This document shows positions 30,106-41,100 of a DNA stretch of 64,000 nt, one piece after another. The position numbers and the translations under genes were made by a program. Where the stretch lies: contig NZ_JOGB01000020.1 of assembly GCF_000719335.1 (NCBI RefSeq), forward strand, positions 1 through 64,000. The letters run 5' to 3'. The stretch is from Streptomyces sp. NRRL S-87 (GTDB lineage Bacteria > Actinomycetota > Actinomycetes > Streptomycetales > Streptomycetaceae). The notes under the pieces are model-generated. The model worked only from the letters and a program-made list of their open reading frames with translations, had not been told where the DNA came from and did no database searches. How positions within the stretch are numbered: position 1 is the stretch's first letter; every line of letters begins with the position of its first letter.

Positions 30106-30165
30106 TCCCGACCGTATGCCTGCTCGAAAGACCTGCAGGCCTGTGGGAGGGGACACCAGAACCGC

Positions 30166-33100
30166 ATGTCAGACATGCCCGCGAGACGCCGGACAGGGAC
30201 GTCTCGAGCACCAAGGGGTCGCCTGTTCGGGAGGAGCGCGGTCGCCGTGACGACCGCCCTCGGACTCACCGTACTGGCCTCACCGTTCGGCAGGGCGGCC
30301 ACACCCGCCCCCGGGGCCGCCGCCACCGCGAAGGCCCGCAAGCCCGCCGTGAGCCCGACCGCCAAGGCCGTCCAGGACGCCCTGCGCACGGCCAAGGCGA
30401 CCAGAAAGCCCGTCACCGTCGCTCCGCTGACCACGGAGTCGACCGAGACGGTCGCCAACCCGGACGGCAGGAGCCTGTCCGTCAAGAGCCACGCCCAGCC
30501 CGTGCGCGTCAAGCGCGGCGGCGCCTGGAAGGCCCTCGACGCCACCCTGCGCGTCGGCCCCGGCGGGACCGTCACCCCGGCCGTCACCGGCGCCGCGCTG
30601 GTGCTGTCCGGCGGCGGCACCGGCCCGCTGGCCACCATCACCACCCCCGACGGCAAGAAGCTCTCGGTCACCGCCCCCTTCGCGCTGCCGAAGCCGACGC
30701 TGCGCGGCGCGACCGCCACGTACGCCGCGGTGCTGCCCGACGTGGACCTGAAGGTCACCGCCCTGCGCGACGGCGGCTGGCGCGAGGTCATCGTCGTCAG
30801 GACGGCCAAGGCCGCCGCCGACGCCCGGCTCAAGCGCCTGCGCTTCCCGGTCGCCACCACGGGCCTGAAGCTCGCCGCCGACAAGGGCGGCAACCTCACG
30901 CTGAAGGACGCCCGCGGCGCGGTCCGCATGCACGCGCCCACCCCCTTCCAGTGGGACTCCAGCCACGCCGCCCCGCAGGCCACGGACAAGGCCGCCCAGC
31001 GGGCCGCCGCGAGCGCCGACGCCGCCCCGGGCGTGCGCTCCTCGGCCGAGCAGCCCGGTGACGGCGCCAAGGTCTCCAGGATGGCCGTCGCCGCGACGGA
31101 CGGCGCGATCGTCCTGACGCCCGACGCCAGGACGCTCGGCAAGGGCGCGGGCCCCTGGTACCTCGACCCCACCGTCAGCGTGGACGGCCGCCGCGAGGTC
31201 AACGCCCAGGTCCAGGAGAACCACCCGACGACGTCCAACGTCAACACGCTCAGCACGCTGGGCGTCGGCTACTGCGGCTACTCCGACTGCACCGGATCGG
31301 GCGGCTTCCGCTACCGCTCGTACTTCCAGATCGGCATCCCGTCGGTCCTGTACGCCGACGGCTCCCGCGGCACCGCGCAGATCTCCAGCGCGACCCTGTC
31401 GGCCCAGGTGACCCAGGCCTCGGCCCCGAGCACCAACAAGCCGATCGGCCTCTGGAGCACCGGAATGATCCCCGGCGGCGCCTCCTGGAACAACCAGCCC
31501 TGCGGCACCGGCTCGATCATGGCCGGCTGCACCAAGGTCGGCACCGCCTCGATCGTCGGCACGGGCCAGATCAACTACGACGTCAAGGACTGGATCCAGC
31601 GGGCCGCCAACGAGCGCTGGCCGAACTGGACCGTGGGCTTCGCCGCCGAGAACGAGTACGAGAAGTACTACCGCCACCACCTCGGCGCGGACCCGACCAT
31701 CACCATCAACTACGACATCGCGCCCACCATCTGGTACCCGCGCACCAGCCCCACCCCGGGCTTCGCCGACACCGGCAGCTACAACGACTGCGTGACCCCC
31801 GGCGGCGGCTACGCCTGGTACAACCCGGGCTGGGTCGGCGCCAACCAGTACGTCAAGCTGCGCGCCAACACCTGGTCGCCCATCGGCTACAACGCCCTGT
31901 ACACGAACTACCACATCTGGGACGACAACAACGCCCAGTTCAACCAGTGGAAGCAGAGCGGCCCCACCGGCAGTTACGGCGAGGTCGAGTACTGGGCCGG
32001 CAACCTCGACGACGGCCACCAGTACGGCTGGACCGCCTCCGTCACCGACGGCTGGCTGTCCTCGACGGACACCGGCGCCTGCTACTTCCGCGTCGACAAG
32101 ACCGCGCCGGCCGTGGGCATCTCCTCGACCGACTTCCCTGCCAGCGGCACCCTGAACGTCCTGCCGAAGCTGAAGGTCGGCCAGGCCGGCACCTTCACGG
32201 TCACCGGTACCGACCCGGCCCCGGGCGCCGGCCTGAACGCCTCCGGCGTCGCCTGCATCCGCTGGACGAACGACCCGACCCCGGTCACCGGCTGGAGCTG
32301 CAACGAGGCCGCCACGAGCAACAGCGGCGTCATCAAGGCGGCGAGCGGGCAGTTCGGCTTCACGCCCCGCAACTGGGGCACCAACACCCTGTTCGTCCAG
32401 GCGATGGACAAGGCCGGCAACTACAGCCAGCCCTTCCCGTACACCTTCTACGCCCCCTGGGACCCGGCCACCGGCGCGGCCGTCCCCGGTGACCTCAACA
32501 AGGACGGCCGCGGCGACCTGCTCAAGCCCGACGCCGCCGGCAACCTGCTGGTCATGACCGCGGACAACGACCCGACCACGGCGAAGGGCGCCCCGCTGGG
32601 CCTGGCCCCGCGCGTCACCCCCGAGCAGCCCACCACGTGGAAGGACGTCCAGACCACCCACCGCGGCGCGCTGCGCTCGATGGGCGTGGACGACGTCTTC
32701 GCCCGGACCACGACCGACCCCGTCCTGGCGAAGAACCTCTACCTGTACCCGAACAAGGGCGACGGCACGTTCGGCACGTACGCGACGGTGGCCAAGCCCA
32801 CCGCGTGGATCGACGTCGACGGCACCTACCTGGACCAGGCCCCGGCCGGCTGGGTCGGCGACTGGTCGGCGGCCACCCAGGTGCTGGCCCTCGGCGCCCT
32901 CAAGGCCCCGCTGGGCGAGTACGACGGTGACGCCGCCTCGGAGCAGACCTCGGTCCTGGCCGTCGAGAACGGCAACCTGTGGCTGTACCGCTCGAACGGC
33001 ATCAACAGCCTGGACGCCGAGGCCGTCAAGGTCTCCGGCACCGGTGACTGGGCCGGCTACGAGCTGATCAACCCGGGCCCGGCCAGCGGCAAGGCCCAGC

Positions 33101-34458
33101 CCACGCTGTGGACCCGCAAGATCTCGGACGGCAGCATCCGCACGTACCCGATCGGCACCAGGACGGTCAACGGCGTGGTCGTCCTCGACCTGTCGGCCCT
33201 GTCCTCCCCGACGAGCGCGGCGTCGACGGTCATCCAGACCGGCATCACGACGGACCGCTTCCAGCGGATCGGATCCGTCGGCGACGCCACCAAGGACGGC
33301 ATCGCCGACCTGTGGGCGATCGACAAGGCCACCGAGCAGCTGCGCTTCTGGCGCGGCAGGACGGCGGACGGCAAGTCCACCTCCGCGGTGAACGGCTTCG
33401 AGGCCCCCGTCGACCTCGGCGACACGCACGACCCCGTCGACCGGTTCAAGCTCTCCGGCGCGACCGGCGGCAAGACCCCCGACGCGTACGGGCAGTACCC
33501 GGGCACCGTCAAGGGCGGGGTCACCTTCACCCAGGACACCGTGAACGGCGCCAGCACGACCGTGGCGACCTTCAACGGCACCGACGCGGCCATCGAGGCC
33601 CAGGGCCTGAAGGTGGACACCACCAAGTCCTTCTCGATCTCGCTGTGGACGAAGGCCAACGCCCTGAACGACGGCGTGGTCATCAGCCAGGACAACACCC
33701 AGACCAGCGGTTTCATGGTCTGGCCGGCCACCATCGGCAACGGTTACGTCAACTGGCACATGGGCATGGCCACGGCCGACAACGGCGGCTGGCCCTACGA
33801 CACCACGGACTCGCGCAGCGCCGCGGCCCGCGTGCAGCAGGGCGTCTGGACCAAGCTGACGGTCAGCTACAACGCCACGACCGGCCAGCTGGCCCTGTAC
33901 GTCAACGACGCGCTGGCCTCCACCGGCTTCCACACCACGAAGCTGGCGGCGGCGGGCTCGATCGTCCTCGGCCGGTACAAGAACACCAGCCAGGGCAAGA
34001 ACTACTACAACGGCAGCATCGCCGACGTGGTCATCGAGGACCGCGCCGTGGACCCGGCCGGCAGGCCGGGCCCCGTGGTCTCCGACATGGCGGCGGGCCG
34101 CTGCCTGGACCTCAGCGGCGGCGTCTCGGAGAACGGCCGCCCGGTCCAGATCTGGGACTGCAACGGCTCCACCGCCCAGCAGTGGACCGCCGGCTCCGAC
34201 GGCTCCCTGCGCATCGCGGGCCGCTGCCTCGACGCGATCGGCGCGGGCACGGCCAACGGCACCCAGGTCGCCCTGTGGGACTGCAACGGCGGCGGCAACC
34301 AGAAGTGGATCGTCCGCGGCGACGGCTCGATCTACAACCCGGCCTCCACCCGCTGCCTCGACGCCCCCAACGGCACCACGTCGAACGGCACCCGCCCGCA
34401 GCTCTACGACTGCAACGCCACCCGCCCCCAGCGCTGGCACACGGTCCCGGTGACGTGA
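30166..34458 (+). CDS. Giant secreted multidomain lectin-like protein (DNRLRE-like, VCBS, LamG, ricin B; 1430 aa)
   Basis: The signal peptide has an Arg-rich start and core VTTALGLTVLA, with cleavage near residue 45. A beta-rich N-terminal half includes a DNRLRE-like region (about 355-515, RYRSYFQIGIPSVLYADG). Then come VCBS/FG-GAP-like segments (GDLNKDGRGDLLKPDAAGN, GDATKDGIADLWAID; about 775-1070), a LamG-type concanavalin domain (about 1120-1295) and a C-terminal ricin B-type beta-trefoil (about 1304-1430) with GRCLD and QxW repeats. No catalytic domain is recognised. It is probably a wall- or polymer-bound secreted protein; similar ones lie beside YD-repeat toxins in Streptomyces. It converges on the toxin operon and shares its terminator. 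Base composition is normal for the genome. Confidence 0.85.
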   Translation: MSDMPARRRTGTSRAPRGRLFGRSAVAVTTALGLTVLASPFGRAATPAPGAAATAKARKPAVSPTAKAVQDALRTAKATRKPVTVAPLTTESTETVANPDGRSLSVKSHAQPVRVKRGGAWKALDATLRVGPGGTVTPAVTGAALVLSGGGTGPLATITTPDGKKLSVTAPFALPKPTLRGATATYAAVLPDVDLKVTALRDGGWREVIVVRTAKAAADARLKRLRFPVATTGLKLAADKGGNLTLKDARGAVRMHAPTPFQWDSSHAAPQATDKAAQRAAASADAAPGVRSSAEQPGDGAKVSRMAVAATDGAIVLTPDARTLGKGAGPWYLDPTVSVDGRREVNAQVQENHPTTSNVNTLSTLGVGYCGYSDCTGSGGFRYRSYFQIGIPSVLYADGSRGTAQISSATLSAQVTQASAPSTNKPIGLWSTGMIPGGASWNNQPCGTGSIMAGCTKVGTASIVGTGQINYDVKDWIQRAANERWPNWTVGFAAENEYEKYYRHHLGADPTITINYDIAPTIWYPRTSPTPGFADTGSYNDCVTPGGGYAWYNPGWVGANQYVKLRANTWSPIGYNALYTNYHIWDDNNAQFNQWKQSGPTGSYGEVEYWAGNLDDGHQYGWTASVTDGWLSSTDTGACYFRVDKTAPAVGISSTDFPASGTLNVLPKLKVGQAGTFTVTGTDPAPGAGLNASGVACIRWTNDPTPVTGWSCNEAATSNSGVIKAASGQFGFTPRNWGTNTLFVQAMDKAGNYSQPFPYTFYAPWDPATGAAVPGDLNKDGRGDLLKPDAAGNLLVMTADNDPTTAKGAPLGLAPRVTPEQPTTWKDVQTTHRGALRSMGVDDVFARTTTDPVLAKNLYLYPNKGDGTFGTYATVAKPTAWIDVDGTYLDQAPAGWVGDWSAATQVLALGALKAPLGEYDGDAASEQTSVLAVENGNLWLYRSNGINSLDAEAVKVSGTGDWAGYELINPGPASGKAQPTLWTRKISDGSIRTYPIGTRTVNGVVVLDLSALSSPTSAASTVIQTGITTDRFQRIGSVGDATKDGIADLWAIDKATEQLRFWRGRTADGKSTSAVNGFEAPVDLGDTHDPVDRFKLSGATGGKTPDAYGQYPGTVKGGVTFTQDTVNGASTTVATFNGTDAAIEAQGLKVDTTKSFSISLWTKANALNDGVVISQDNTQTSGFMVWPATIGNGYVNWHMGMATADNGGWPYDTTDSRSAAARVQQGVWTKLTVSYNATTGQLALYVNDALASTGFHTTKLAAAGSIVLGRYKNTSQGKNYYNGSIADVVIEDRAVDPAGRPGPVVSDMAAGRCLDLSGGVSENGRPVQIWDCNGSTAQQWTAGSDGSLRIAGRCLDAIGAGTANGTQVALWDCNGGGNQKWIVRGDGSIYNPASTRCLDAPNGTTSNGTRPQLYDCNATRPQRWHTVPVT

Positions 34459-34472
34459 CGCCGTAGCGCCTG

Positions 34473-34521
34473 AAAAAGGGTGGGTCCCCACGGTCGAAGA
34501 CCGTGGGGACCCACCCTTTTT
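34473..34521. terminator. Bidirectional terminator, perfect 23-bp stem
   Basis: Bases 34473-34495 pair without mismatch with 34499-34521 around a GAA loop. The stem begins with five A and ends in T-rich sequence, so it works as an intrinsic terminator in both directions: for the LamG/ricin gene (plus) and the toxin-immunity operon (minus). It is the only classic T-tailed terminator I found. Confidence 0.95.
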
Positions 34522-34595
34522 TCGTTTTGCCGAAACCTCAGCCTTGTCTGGCCAGGGCTTGGTCCCGGGTGGCGCGTACATCTCCACCTCAGGGC

Positions 34596-35141
34596 CTACG
34601 GTCGAAGATCAACCGACCGATCGAGTCTTTGTTCAGCTTCCGATATGGCCTCGACCAGCTTTTCGAAGTGAGGTATCAGCGGGCTCGCCTCGCGCGATAT
34701 AGCGGCACCAAGTGGACCGGAACCGTTCCCGAGGGAACGCAGGACATCCTGCTCCCAGCGCACCTTCGAAGCATAGGCGGACCTGTGATCCGGTGATGAT
34801 GACCCCATCATCCTGGCCCAGGTCCCCAGCGATTCCGAGATGGTGCGCAGAACGCGGATGATCCTCTCCGCGAGCCGAGCATCGGACGATGCCGCAATGT
34901 CCATCAGCACGACGACCGAAGGTGCAGTGGCTTCTTCGACCGCTGCCCCTTGATGACACACCCTGAGGGCAATGTCACTCATTGCGCGCCCCGCATCGGA
35001 CGCTTCTCCGTCGCAGAGTCGATCAAACAGAGACGGCAGGTCGGAGGCGGATCCGTACGCATGGGCCAGGCTCGACCAATCCAGTGCGGCTTGATTCTTC
35101 GACCGCCAGGAGGGCGTCGCGGTGATCCGATCTTCACTCAT
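34596..35141 (-). CDS. Candidate immunity protein for the deaminase-tip toxin (181 aa)
   Basis: The start ATG shares its A with the last base of the toxin stop (TGATG), the tightest coupling possible. The protein is helical and cytoplasmic, with no signal peptide, and I recognise no family. Its G+C is near 50% (30 of 60 bases in 34621-34680) against over 70% around it, and the adjoining toxin tip shares that composition. Position, coupling and composition make it the cognate immunity protein by the usual logic of polymorphic toxins; only binding or protection data could prove it. The bidirectional terminator follows 75 bases after its stop. Confidence 0.7.
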   Translation of the reverse strand: MSEDRITATPSWRSKNQAALDWSSLAHAYGSASDLPSLFDRLCDGEASDAGRAMSDIALRVCHQGAAVEEATAPSVVVLMDIAASSDARLAERIIRVLRTISESLGTWARMMGSSSPDHRSAYASKVRWEQDVLRSLGNGSGPLGAAISREASPLIPHFEKLVEAISEAEQRLDRSVDLRP

Positions 35142-38100
35142 CAGCCGATTCCAAACTCACGTAGGAAGGCGACACAGCTTGAGCACGGAGGGATCGACTC
35201 AGTGTGCTCTTCCATAGGGAAGTCTCTTCCTCCGATCTTGATCGGTGTGACAGTCGACCCCTTGAGTTCATCCAAGGAGCCCTTTCGCTTCGTGATGCCT
35301 ACGACGAGCTCATTGATGCAGCCGACCTCGGCGCAGCCACCGTGGTGCCCCGTGACCTCGACGGCTCGCTGAACGATCGGGTGCAGACTCCCCGCATTCC
35401 GGGGCTGGCTGACGTCCCGAGCGATGTCACCACCGGGAGTCTCCACCTCGGCAGCGACCTGTGATCGCCCGATATTGTCGTCGGCCAGATCCAGAAGCTC
35501 ATCGGATGCTTCGCCGCAGTTATGGACGAGGAGCGGGGTGGCCCCTGCAAGCACATAGTACGTGTGGAGGTTGGCCACCGTGAGGTCGTACGTGACCACT
35601 CGCTGGTGGTAACTGCGCACCTTGACGATCTTGACCGTCACAGCGTTCGGGCCGCGGAGCTCGTGGCCCGGGACCAGCTCGCTGGCATCGGTCCAGCGGG
35701 CCGTGGTGACGTCCCAGAACGGGTGGTGCCAGGTCGTGGTGAGCTTGCTGCCGCCCGGCTCGTCCGTCTTGAGAGTGAGTTCGGTGAACTCCTCGTCGTC
35801 CGGGGTGACGATAAGGCGGTCGACCTCTTCGGCCCGCGTCTCACCGGTCTGTGGGTCGGTCGCGAGGACCCGGTCGCCTTCCTTGACCTGCTCGATCGGC
35901 TTGATTGCGCCGTCAGCCAGCTGCACGTTGGTACCGGCAGGGAAACTGTGCCGTTTGAGCGGACAGCTGCCGACGTTGTCCGCTGATGCCGCGGAGTGCT
36001 CTGCCGCCTGCCTCTCGGCCTGGACTGCCGCCGCTTCCGCGTCGGCCGCCTCGCTCGCCGTCCTCCGCGTCATCTGGACGGCGTCTTCGGCCTCACGGGC
36101 GATGCGCTGCGCGCTTCGCATGGCGTCGTAGGCCTTCTCGCCTTCTCGCCACAGCTTGAAGGCCTTGACACCGACCTTCACCGCCTTGAAGACCTTCGAC
36201 CACGGGACGAAGTTCAGGGCCGTGTTGATGCAGCCCATCACGTCGCCCTTGGTGAAACAGTCCCGGGCGTCGTTGAAGCCGATCAGGTCGCCGACGACGT
36301 CGACGATCTTGCTCATCAGCTCTTCGCGCTGCTGCTTGGCCTTGGCGAGGGCCTCCTCGGCTGCCTGCTTCTGGCGCAGCGCCTCGGCCGCGGCAGCGTT
36401 AGCGGCAGCAGTGTTCTGCTTGGCGACGTCAGTGGCCGGCGTGGAACCGCCACCGCCACCGCCACCGCCGCCTCCGCCACCCCCACCGCTCGGGGTGCTG
36501 AAGAACGGCTTGCCGCGGCAGGTGCCGTCGTCGTAGACGACGCACGTGCCGTCCGGGTCGCTGCCGTCGATCGGATTGTTGTTGGCGTACGCGTAGCCGT
36601 TCCACGACTGGGGGTCGCTCTCGACGAAGAGCGGGTCCACCGACAGGAAGCGGCCCGTCGCCGGGTCGTACTGCCGGGCGCCGAGGGTGGTGAAGCCGGT
36701 GCCCTCGATCGTGCCGCCGACGAAGCCCTTGCCGCCCGCCCAGCTACCCGCCGGCGGCTGGGTGCCCCGGCCGTTGCCGAACGGGTCCGTGGGACGGCGG
36801 ACGGAGTCGAGCGTCGCCGCGTCGAACTGGACGCCGTTCGTCCCGTGCGGGTCGGCGGCCTGGTAGTAGAGCTTGCTCGCCCCGGCCGTCACGGTCCGTG
36901 CCACGGACAGTCCGCCGGGAGCGCCGTAGGTGCGGGTGTTGGTGACGGCACCCGACGAGGTCTCCAGGCTGAGTTCGTCGGTACCGAGGAACAGCGTGAC
37001 CTTGCCCGGAGCGCGCCGGATGAGCTGCTTGCCGTTGGCGTCGTAGACGTAGCTGTTCGGGCCGGTCGACGCGGTGTCCTCGACCGAGTCGATCTTGCCC
37101 TGGTCGTTCCAGGTAAGCCGCTTGGTGCCGCCGGTGTCGGTGATCGACTTCGTGTTGCCCGAAGCGTCGTACGTGTACGTCGCGGTCTTCGCCACCCCGC
37201 CCACGGTCGTCTTCGACGTCATGAGCGCGTGCGGGCCACCCGTGCCGCCGCCGGTGGTCGGGTCAGTCGAGGGGGTGTTGCGGCCGGTACCGAAGGTCTG
37301 GTCGACCGTCTGGTCCTTGGTCGTCACACCGCCCACGTCGTGCCGGACCAGCTTGGTGCGGTTGCCCGTGAGGTCGTACGAGTACGACTGCCAGTACGGG
37401 GCCGGTCCGCCGATGCGCGAGGTGGCCGTGGCCGCCGTCGGCTCGGAGGAGTTCGTGCAGCCGCCGATGCCGGACACCGACGGCGCGGGCGCCGTGGTGG
37501 TCGTGCCCTTGTCGGTCCAGGCGGCGGTCAGCCGGCCCAGGTAGTCGTAGTTGAAGCACTGCAGGTCGGAGCTCGTACCGTCCTGGACGTTCTTGACGGA
37601 GGTGAGCGAGCCGACCTTGTTGTAGGTGTAGGAGGTCAGATCGACGTGCGTGGCGCCGGTCTGCTTGTCCAGCGTGTTCTGCACGACGCGGCCGGTGGCC
37701 GGGTCGTACTGCTGGGTGGACACCACCTGCGTGCCGTAAGGGCCGACGGTGGTTCGAGTCGGACGACCGAAGGCGTCGTACTGCACATCGGTGACCAACG
37801 CGGACTTGCCGCTGGAACCGATGAAGTTGCCGTCGATGTCGTACGAGTTGGTGATCCGCTCGGCGGTCAGGCCGGCCGCGGCGGGCAGGGTCGTTGTCTT
37901 CGGCAGGCCGAGGACCGGGGTGTAGGTCACCGACATCGAGTACGTGCCGGCCAGTTGGTTCTCGACGGCCGGGATCGTCACCGAAGCGCCCGTCGGACGG
38001 TACCCGGCGTTGTAGCCCGTGACCGTCGATACGTAGGCGGCCCCGTTGACGTACCGGGTCGACGAGTCGAGCTTGCCCTTCTTCTTGGTGTCGTACGTCC

Positions 38101-41100
38101 AGTCCGCAATCTTCTTGGACTGGTCCGTGGTGCTGGTTCCGCTGTACGCGGCGGTTCTGCGACCCAGCAGGTCGTAGGCGTAGCTCGTCGACTTGCCGCG
38201 TGCATCCGTGGAAGTGACGACCTTGCCGCCCACGTCGTAAGCGGTGGTCGAGTCACCGGCGTCCGGATCGGACGCGCTGGTGAGCTGACCCAGCAGGTCG
38301 TACGTGTACCGCCACTCATTGCCGGCCGAGTCCTTGCGGAGGGTCGGCTTGCCCGCGACGTCGTACGTGTACGTCGTCTTGTCGTAAGCCCCCGTCGGGG
38401 TGTTCGACTTGTACTGCCGCGTCTCCACCGTCGCGCCCGTGGCGTCCGTGATCGTGGACGTCGCGAAGCCGCCCGCGGGCGGGGTGACGTCGACCCGGTC
38501 GGCGCCCGCGTAGTTCGTCGTCGTGCGCCACTGCTCCTGGCCGTACGACATGAACTTCGCGACCGTGACCCGGCCCAGGCCGTCGTACTCGTTCCACGTC
38601 TGCGCCGGGATCTGCGCGTCCTGCGGGACGAAGACGGTCGCGGTCGGACCCGAGTCGTTGTTGAAGTACGACGGGGTCGTCTGGACCTGGCGGCCCTGCG
38701 AGTCGAAGACCGCGTCCGAGATCACCCGGCCGACGGTGCCGTAGGGCGGCATCGCCTGCGTCTGGCGCACCCGGCCGAAGCCGTCGTGGATCTGGATGCT
38801 CTTGCTGTAGCTGCCGTCCTCGCGCAGGCTCTGGCTCGTGATGGTGGCCGGGCCCGCGCTGCCCTTCAGGTCGTAGGCGAAGGTGCGGTTGGCGCTCTGC
38901 GTGGCCTTGTCGCGGCCCGGCTGCCAGACCGAGGTCAGGCGGCCGAGGGCGTCGTAGGCCTCGTCCGTGGCGTGGCCGTTCTCGTCCACCGCGCGCGTGG
39001 GCCGGGCACGGCCCGGGTCCAGCGTGGTGGTCGACTGCCAGCCGAGCGGGTTGGTGACCTCCACCGAGGTGGGCAGCGCGCCGTCCGCCGGCACGTACGC
39101 CGTCACCGTCCGCGCGCCGCCCGGATGCGTGGCGTCGGTGCTGTTCGGGTCGGTCGTCGCCGTCTGGCGGCCGTACTTGTCGAACTCGGCCGAGACCGTG
39201 GTGCGGTAGTTCGCGGAGCCGTCGGCGTTGTACGAGGCCAGGACCCGCGAGGAGGTCTGCAGCGCGCGGTCGCCGACGGTGCCCAGCGGCTGGCCGTCGT
39301 ACAGCGTCTGCGTGTCGGAGACCGTGTTGGTCTTCGACGGCGTCTGCCCGCACGCGCCGGCCAGCGTCAGGATCCGGTACGGGAACTCCAGCAGCATGGC
39401 GTTCGAGCCGGTGGCGTACGAGGTCGCCGTGCACTGCCGCTGCTCGGGCTTGGTGACGTCGCCCAGCACGTCGACCGTGAGGACCCGGCCGGCCTTGGCC
39501 GCGTCGTACGTCACGTCGCGCTGGGTGGTGCGCCAGGTGTCGTCGGCGAGCCGGGCCCGCTCCTTGACCTGGGCGGTGTTCACGTACCGCGCCGTGACCT
39601 TCGGCAGGGCGGTGTTGGACGGCGTGTACGTGGCCGTGGCGTTCGAGCGCCACGGAGTGCTCAGCTCACCGCTGACCACCTTCGCGCCCGCCGCGACCGA
39701 CTCGAAGGTCTGCGTCTCGCGGACGAAGCCCGCGAACTCCTCCTCGTCGGTGATGGTGCCGCCCCAGGTGTCGGTCACCTGGCCGCCCATGCCCCGCAGG
39801 AACGTCGCGACGGACTTGCTCTTCGGGCCGTCGTTGCCGTTGCCCGTGGTCGTGGTCACGGTCTGGTAGCCGCGGAAGTTGTCCCACGTACGGGTGTCGT
39901 CGTCCGCGAACTCCGAGTCGTTGCGGTGCCACGCGGCCCCGCCTCCGTAGCTGTACTCGGTGGTGCGCGGGACGCCCGAGGTGACCTGGGACTCCTCCAG
40001 CACGGAGGACACCAGGTACTTGTGGAACCAGTCGTCGACCGGCTTGGTGTTCGCGGGCGAGCCCGGCGGAACCCACTTCACGGGCATGCAGGCCATGGTG
40101 TTGCCCTGCTCCGACGCCGGCATGGTGCCGGCCGTCCGCGAGCACTCCACGTCCTTGTAGCCGATGGAGATGCGGCCACCGGTCTCGGTGGTGATCTCGG
40201 TCATGCGCGGCCGGTTGAACTGCGGGGCCGCCGGGACCAGGCCGTCCACGCGGTTCGGCTTCTGCATCGCGGTGAACTTCACCGGCGGCAGCGTGATCGG
40301 GTCCTGGCCGTTCGAGCCGGTGCGCCGGATCGAGTCCAGCCACAGCGTCGGGGACTTGGTGCCGTCACCCGGGTCCGAGAACACCTGGTTCAGGGCCCAG
40401 CTGTCCACCGTGCGGTACGAGGTCCCCACCAGGACCTGGGTCTCCACCTTCGTCAGGCGCTTGGAGGTCCAGAAGGTGGGACCGTAGACGGTGCACGTGC
40501 CGGTGGCACCGCACGCCTGGTCCAGCGGGGTGTCCGGCCAGTACGCCTGGTTCGCGAGGGTGCGCTGCGCCGGGTCGCAGGTGACGGAGCCGCCGGGCAC
40601 GCACCGCTCGGAGGTGGTGAAGTCCATCTTCACGGCCGGGTTGGCCGTGCCCTTGGCCGCGATCTGCTCGGGGAGCCGCTGGCCGTAGGCGACCTGCTTC
40701 AGGTTCGAGTAGCGCGTGTACGCCGTGCGGGTGCCGGTGCCGTTGTTCTGGCCGCCGCCGCGCGCGTAGTAGTTGTCCTCGCGGTCGTACTTGTACGTGA
40801 TGAGGTTGCCGTGCAGGTCGACGACGTAGTCGAGGTTCCACTGCGAGGCCATCGGACACCACGACGCCGTGCCCGAGGCCGACGAGTAGCACGGGTTGCC
40901 GGGCTTCGGGTGGTAGACCGGCACGGTGTTGACGGAGTTCGACGCCGGGTCGGTCTTGTCACCGCCCGGGAGGTAGTTGGCACCGAAGTAGTACTGCGTG
41001 CCGTCGGTCGTCGTGACCTTGAAGCCCTCGCCGTTCCAGGCGCCGTTGGTCAGCCCGGTGAGCGCGGTGATCTGGGTGCCGTCGTCGCCCTGCAGGCGCA

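Noticed and set aside
30280..34587. A very long open frame (1435 codons) on the minus strand opposite the LamG/ricin gene
   Set aside because: It lacks domain signals, and the opposite strand has a signal peptide, VCBS, LamG and ricin motifs. Long antisense frames are expected at this G+C.
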